Source of the DNA: Bradyrhizobium betae
Lineage (GTDB): Bacteria; Pseudomonadota; Alphaproteobacteria; Rhizobiales; Xanthobacteraceae
Reading direction: 5' to 3'
Length of the DNA stretch: 64,000 bases
NCBI RefSeq assembly: GCF_008932115.1
Contig: NZ_CP044543.1
Coordinates: 2,293,501 to 2,357,500, forward strand
Part shown: piece by piece, positions 59,686 through 64,000 of the stretch
How the letters are laid out: each line of letters begins with the position of its first letter
How positions within the stretch are numbered: the first letter of the stretch is position 1
The notes under the pieces: generated by a model
What the model saw: the letters and a program-made list of their open reading frames with translations, nothing else
Told to the model about the DNA's origin: nothing
Database searches by the model: none
Position numbers and translations under genes: made by a program

Positions 59686-61350
59686 CTAGCGAGCTTGCTT
59701 CGCGTTGGGCATCAGATCTATCAAGCCCAGGTCCACGAGCGTGCGATGGAAACGACGCTTTCGTTCGGACGCTGACGCGAAATAGGCTTCTCCACAATCA
59801 TCGAGCAAGCTCGCGCGCGTGGCAAATATCGGGTCGAGGGCAATGCCCGCCCGTTGCAGAGCGACAGTGCCGAGAAAGGCGATATCGAGGTCGGCGCCCG
59901 GTCCCGCGGTGAAATCAGGGATGTTGAGGGCCTCTATCGCATAAAATGTACGAAACCGAGACCTGCCATCTCCCGGCGGTTTCAGGTGTCGGTCGATCTG
60001 TTTCGTCAGCACCGGCTGATGGTCTCCGTAGTGCACGATGAGAACAGGCCGCCCCGGGGTGCTGCTCGCCAGCTTGTCTTTGAGATTTTTCCAGGTGGAC
60101 GCGGTCTCTGCCAATCGCGTGTAGTACTCGGCGTATCCGGCATCGGGGAAGCTGGCCGCGGCAAAGGCGCGCTCGCTCTCGAATTGACCTGGCGGCACGA
60201 GCTGCCGGCTGTGCGGACCATGATTGAAGTTGGTCAGCACATACAGAAATCTCGGTGTCGGATCGTTGGCGATCGCCCTGGTATGCGCATCGATGACCGC
60301 ATCCAGAAAGATCGCATCGGAATTCGTTGCCTCGAATTGTCGGACATCGAATGGTGGCGGAAGGTCTTCGACAAAGATGCGCTCGTCGATGCCGATCGAA
60401 CCGTAGAATTTGTCGTAACTGAGAAATCCGCGGCGACAGCTGGATATGAGTGTCGTCTTGTAGCCGAGCGACGTCAACGAACGTGGCAAGCTGCTGTGAA
60501 AGCGGCCGGCACCCTTCTCGAAGAGGTAGTAGGCGCTTGAACCGAAGCTGGCACTTGAAAGACCGGTCAGCAGGCTGAATTCCGATTGCCACGAGCCTCC
60601 GCCAAAGATGTCGACGTTCAGGCGGCCGAATTCCCCATCCGGCGGAGACAGGAAAGCTTCGACGACCGGCTCGACCGGCAATCCGAAAATGCGCGGGTCG
60701 AAGACGGACTCGTGCTGGATGACGATGATGTCTGGAGAACAAGCGGAACGCGAAGGGGTGGCCTCTCTCAGGGGCAGCGGTTCGATTGCGATATCGCTCA
60801 GCGCCAACGCGCCGAACTGTCGCCAGGAAGAGGGGTCACCCAGCGAGGCCATGAAGGTGGCGTAGAAGCACCGCCCTTGCGTCAGGGTAAGGCGCAAGGA
60901 GGCGGCCTCCTTTGACGTGGAAGCCTTTGCAAAGCCGATGAGCGCCAGACAGAACAGAGGAATTCGGAAGGCGATGGAAACGGGAGATCCAGCCGCATGG
61001 AGCAGAACCGCGATCGAAGCGGCGGCGAACAGCACGCCCCCCGCAAGAACACCCAGCATCATGCGTGGGTATTGCAGCACGAAGAATGGGACCGTGCCCG
61101 CAAACGCCAGAGGCAGATCGGAAACGGTCAACTTCAGCGCGCTGTGATTGAACTTGACGATTGATATGCCGGCGATTGCGACTGCCAGCAGACCAGACAG
61201 CAGGATTGCTCTCTCTGCATCGGCAAGGAATATCAGCAGCAGAGCGGCGTTGAAGAGAAGAGCTGCGACCGCAAGCGGCAGATGTTCGACGCTTCGTTCG
61301 GTCATCGCAACGGCGGCGATGACACCCACGAGAATCAAGATCGATATCAT
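59686..61350 (-). CDS. LTA synthase-like sulfatase-fold membrane protein
   Basis: 554-residue inner-membrane protein. Four or five helices lie in the first about 150 residues, followed by an alkaline-phosphatase/sulfatase-fold domain (about 205-490) probably facing the periplasm. Metal or active-site-like stretches are SPDIIVIQHESVFD, GGGSWQSEFSLLTGLSS, LTNFNHGPHSRQL and VLIVHYGDHQPV. By eye, the threonine nucleophile of LtaS (TSDxEF) aligns to serine in SWQSEF, so phosphoglycerol-type transfer would use Ser; this is uncertain. A role in modifying periplasmic glucans or a lipid is plausible. The start at 61350 gives a clean N-terminal helix. Confidence 0.78.
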   Translation of the reverse strand: MISILILVGVIAAVAMTERSVEHLPLAVAALLFNAALLLIFLADAERAILLSGLLAVAIAGISIVKFNHSALKLTVSDLPLAFAGTVPFFVLQYPRMMLGVLAGGVLFAAASIAVLLHAAGSPVSIAFRIPLFCLALIGFAKASTSKEAASLRLTLTQGRCFYATFMASLGDPSSWRQFGALALSDIAIEPLPLREATPSRSACSPDIIVIQHESVFDPRIFGLPVEPVVEAFLSPPDGEFGRLNVDIFGGGSWQSEFSLLTGLSSASFGSSAYYLFEKGAGRFHSSLPRSLTSLGYKTTLISSCRRGFLSYDKFYGSIGIDERIFVEDLPPPFDVRQFEATNSDAIFLDAVIDAHTRAIANDPTPRFLYVLTNFNHGPHSRQLVPPGQFESERAFAAASFPDAGYAEYYTRLAETASTWKNLKDKLASSTPGRPVLIVHYGDHQPVLTKQIDRHLKPPGDGRSRFRTFYAIEALNIPDFTAGPGADLDIAFLGTVALQRAGIALDPIFATRASLLDDCGEAYFASASERKRRFHRTLVDLGLIDLMPNAKQAR

Positions 61351-61536
61351 GGGATGAAGATGCCCCGGGCGTTTGAAGTTTTCAATTTGGGTCGCGCGGG
61401 CTCTTCGAGCATCGTCTGCCCATCGGCGCCAACCGATTTTGCACCGCAACAAGAGACGCTCCTACTTACATCATCCTGACGACGATGTGCGCGTCATTGC
61501 GGGTTGGTACAGGCAAACGACCTAAATGTGAGAGCT

Positions 61537-62622
61537 TCAAGGCAGCAGCCGTTCCTCCTTCGCCTGCCTGAACCACTTCCGGAACATGTCCTCGGTGTCC
61601 ATCATCTCGGTGAAGCCAGCGCGGTTGATCTTCACGGTCGAGACGATCGAAGGCGGACCGGATTCAGTCTGGCCGTAGCGCAGGCTGTAATCGGCGTATT
61701 GGAACGACAGGCCGACGAACTCGGCAAGGCCCGGCGACACCAGGTTGTGCTTGCGCCGCAGTGCCTCCCACGGCCCGATCCAGTTCGGGAATTCCCTGGC
61801 GAGCGAGAGCGGGACCGGCTTGCCGGGCTTCATCTCCAGCGCGTCGGCCACCGCGGGCCAGATGTTTTCCCAGGTGAAGACATCGCCATTGGTGACGTTG
61901 AAGGCTTCGTTCCGCGCGGTCTCGGCTTCGCCCGACCAGGCGATCGCGCGGGCGAGCAGATCGACGTCGACGGCCTGCGCCACCCGCGGAGCGCCGCCGG
62001 GGAAATCGAGCGGCCTGCCTTGCTCGCGCAGCATCGCGGCGTAGACGCCGAGCGGCGGGATCAGGTCCATGGCGCCGCCCATGGCGAGACCGACGATCAG
62101 CACGGGACGCAAGATGCTCCAGTGCCAGGCCTTGCCGCGTTGCAGCCCGCGCAGGAAGTTTTCCTGCGCCCAGTAGAAATTGGGCTGCTCGTACATTTCG
62201 GAGCGGCCCTCGCGTGCCGGCACCGTCAGGGGACGGACGTGAACGCCATAGGCCTTGGTGCCTTGCAGCAGGGCGACATGCCGAAGGTTCGGCGCCACAA
62301 GCTCGAGCGCGCCCATCAGATTGCGCAACATCAGATCGTTGGTCCGGATCTGCTGCGGATCGCGCCAGCCGTCGACGAGCTGCGGCGCCTCGTAGAGCGC
62401 GGCGTAGACCAGGTGGGTCGCGCCCTCGAGCTCGGCCGCGGCACGGCGGCAATCGGCTTCGCTGGTCAGATCTACGGAGACGTGGCGGGCGCCGTAAATA
62501 TCGCGCGGCTTGCGCCGTGACAGCGCCACAACCTCCGAAGGCTCCGATGTGCCGAAGTGCCGCAACGCGGCGTTGCCGACGAGACCCGTCGCCCCGGCGA
62601 CCACGACCTTCTTGCCCGTCAT
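61537..62622 (-). CDS. PRISE-type NAD(P)-dependent reductase
   Basis: 361-residue extended SDR. The cofactor loop is VAGATGLVG near the N-terminus. The PRISE-family (progesterone 5-beta-reductase / iridoid synthase-like) signatures are visible: the catalytic lysine motif LLQGTKAYGVH and the tyrosine motif PNFYWAQENFL. Members reduce enones or enals. The start at 62622 follows AGGGGAGG on the minus strand. A longer frame from 62898 would include non-conserved sequence. The physiological substrate is unknown. It diverges from the TRAP binding-protein gene; the 290-base gap 62623-62912 shows no clear feature. Confidence 0.85.
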   Translation of the reverse strand: MTGKKVVVAGATGLVGNAALRHFGTSEPSEVVALSRRKPRDIYGARHVSVDLTSEADCRRAAAELEGATHLVYAALYEAPQLVDGWRDPQQIRTNDLMLRNLMGALELVAPNLRHVALLQGTKAYGVHVRPLTVPAREGRSEMYEQPNFYWAQENFLRGLQRGKAWHWSILRPVLIVGLAMGGAMDLIPPLGVYAAMLREQGRPLDFPGGAPRVAQAVDVDLLARAIAWSGEAETARNEAFNVTNGDVFTWENIWPAVADALEMKPGKPVPLSLAREFPNWIGPWEALRRKHNLVSPGLAEFVGLSFQYADYSLRYGQTESGPPSIVSTVKINRAGFTEMMDTEDMFRKWFRQAKEERLLP

Positions 62623-62912
62623 GCGCGAGCCTCCCCTTTTGATTGCCCAATCCACTAGCAGATCGCCGCAGGGCGCGACTTGCGTCTGGCCTGCGTTCGC
62701 AACTGCGAGGAATGCATGAGGCTTGATTATCGCAAGACGTCCGGTCATCCTTGCCGACGGAACCGCAATGATCGGAATTCCAACAAAAGAGCCCATCAGG
62801 GCCATTCGGAAACGCCAACAAGCCTCAAACAAAACAACGTCGAGCCTCGGCGAAGACAAGACGACAGCAAGATCGTTCCCGGGTCGAAGCATCGACACTA
62901 CGGAGGGTACGC

Positions 62913-64000
62913 ATGAAACGTCGTGAATTCCTGAAGGTCACAGGCGTCGGCCTGGCCGCGAGCACAGCCGTGGCTGCGCCCGCGATTGCGCAGTCGTCGC
63001 CCGAGGTGAGATGGCGGTACGCCACCAGCTGGCCGAAGTCGCTCGACACGCTCTATGGCGGCTGTGAATATTTCACCAAGAAGGTCGCCGAGATCACCGA
63101 CAACAAATTCCAGATCCAGCCCTTCGCCGCCGGCGAGATCGTCCCGGGCTTGCAGGTGCTGGATGCGGTCTCGAACGGTACCGTCGAGATGGGCAACACC
63201 GCGCTCTATTACTACTGGGGCAAGAATCCCGCTTTCACCTTCGCCACCGCGCTCCCGTTCGGATTGAACACGCGCCAGCAGATCTCGTGGCTGTTGTGGG
63301 GCGGCGGGCAGGAGCTCGTCAACGATCTGTTGAAGGAACACAACGTCTACGGCATCCCGACCGGATCCACCGGCGCCCAGATGGGCGGCTGGTTCCGGAA
63401 GGAGATCAAGACGCTCGACGACATCAAGGGCCTGAAATTCCGCATCGGCGGATTTGCCGGCACGATCATGGCCAAGCTCGGAGCGGTGCCGCAGCAGATT
63501 GCCGGCGGCGACATCTATCCGGCGCTCGAAAAGGGCACGATCGACGCCGCCGAATGGGTTGGTCCCTACGACGACGAGAAGCTCGGCTTCGTCAAGGTCG
63601 CGAAGTACTACTACTATCCCGGCTGGTGGGAAGGCACGAGCCAGGGCCACAACATCATCAACCTCGACAAGTGGAATACGCTGCCGAAGCACTATCAGGC
63701 GGCGGTCGATGCGGCTTCGCGCGATACCTTCACGTGGATCACCGGCAAGTACGACGCGTTGAACGCGCCGGCCCTGAAGCGGCTCCTGGTGGCGGGCGCG
63801 ACGTTGAAGGCATTTCCGCAGGAGGTTCTCGAAGCCTGCTACGCGGCCGCCAACGAGACCTATGCCGAACTGTCCAAGACCAACCCGCATTTCGGCAAGA
63901 TGTATGCGAGCCTGTCCGCATATCGCGCGGAGGCACTGCCCTGGTTCCAGGTTGCGGAGCTCAGCTTCGACAGCTTCATGATGCGGATGCGGACCAAGAC
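62913..64000 (+). CDS. TRAP transporter DctP-like binding protein (cut by right edge)
   Basis: Periplasmic binding protein of the TRAP DctP family, probably of the TakP type binding 2-oxo acids or related carboxylates. The Tat signal is MKRREFLKVTGVGLAASTAVAAPAIA, with twin-arginine-like KRREFLK. Family stretches are EVRWRYATSWPKSLDTLYGGCEYF, EIKTLDDIKGLKFRIGGFAGTIMAKLGAVPQQIAGGDIYPALEKGTIDAAEWVGPYDDEKLGF and QGHNIINLDKW. About 362 codons are visible and the stop lies beyond the edge; only the last few residues should be missing. The ribosome-binding site GGAGGG is at 62902-62907. Confidence 0.92.
   Translation, partial: MKRREFLKVTGVGLAASTAVAAPAIAQSSPEVRWRYATSWPKSLDTLYGGCEYFTKKVAEITDNKFQIQPFAAGEIVPGLQVLDAVSNGTVEMGNTALYYYWGKNPAFTFATALPFGLNTRQQISWLLWGGGQELVNDLLKEHNVYGIPTGSTGAQMGGWFRKEIKTLDDIKGLKFRIGGFAGTIMAKLGAVPQQIAGGDIYPALEKGTIDAAEWVGPYDDEKLGFVKVAKYYYYPGWWEGTSQGHNIINLDKWNTLPKHYQAAVDAASRDTFTWITGKYDALNAPALKRLLVAGATLKAFPQEVLEACYAAANETYAELSKTNPHFGKMYASLSAYRAEALPWFQVAELSFDSFMMRMRTK

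Noticed and set aside
58394..59797. Minus-strand 467-codon frame across the TAXI and membrane-anchored genes
   Set aside because: It is antisense to well-supported genes and its residues are rich in R, H and G without a domain.
1..64000. tRNA, rRNA, transposase, integrase or phage genes
   Set aside because: None were recognised on either strand; the palindromic elements carry no coding sequence.

Overview
The window is a GC-rich alphaproteobacterial chromosome segment, most likely Bradyrhizobium or a close relative. Evidence is the PhyR/NepR/EcfG general stress locus, tandem DUF3551 proteins, a speF-type RNA leader before ornithine decarboxylase, a homospermidine synthase, the many CoA-dependent catabolic genes and several families of palindromic intergenic repeats. 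No tRNA, rRNA, CRISPR array, transposase or phage gene was seen. Taxonomy and repeat identities rest on recognition, not on a search.

Layout. 1-2044: M3 oligopeptidase (cut by the left edge) and a small membrane protein. 2045-6629: polyamine block, with a long structured leader, ornithine decarboxylase, a GNAT acetyltransferase, a Rid-family protein and homospermidine synthase. 6774-15006: a small anchored protein, MgtC, and two giant paralogous surface proteins (Ig-like, FG-GAP and AIDA-like repeats) whose promoters and terminators are also duplicated. 15218-20080: zinc block behind a Zur-like palindrome (His-rich small membrane protein, ZnuC, ZnuB, ZnuA), followed by a CobW GTPase and a translationally coupled WD40 protein. 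20103-22044: two coupled half-size permeases and an Fe/Mn superoxide dismutase with a disrupted N-terminal frame. 22195-27847: twin secreted proteins, GNAT, MATE pump, DUF2147, DUF3095 and small proteins. 27975-32271: a coupled ACP/adenylating enzyme/SDR cassette plus a FATP-type acyl-CoA synthetase. 32507-37801: Bug binding protein, twin DUF3551 proteins, HtpG, a secreted protein and a SnoaL-like protein. 37939-39748: PhyR divergent from NepR-EcfG.

39820-52168 is mainly a catabolic island. A minus-strand run (TetR, SDR, crotonase, feruloyl-CoA-synthase-like ligase, three acyl-CoA dehydrogenases) diverges from a plus-strand thiolase and second ligase across a palindromic operator candidate. 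Together these supply activation, dehydrogenation, hydration, oxidation and thiolysis of an acyl or phenylpropenoyl CoA side chain. 52179-57744 holds Ogt, twin alpha/beta hydrolases, a GntR regulator with a perfect 20-bp palindrome, a phytanoyl-CoA-dioxygenase-like enzyme bracketed by two near-identical repeats, and a SAF-domain oxidoreductase. 58007-64000 holds a TAXI binding protein, a membrane-anchored protein with a decayed partial copy beside it, an LTA-synthase-like sulfatase-fold protein, a PRISE-type reductase and a TRAP binding protein cut by the right edge.

Two themes recur: adjacent gene pairs made by tandem duplication (at least six), and palindromic repeats filling gaps between co-oriented genes. 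The best candidates for under-described biology are the twin giant surface proteins with duplicated control DNA, the ACP/ligase/SDR cassette, and the zinc locus with its separate His-rich membrane protein and CobW-WD40 pair.
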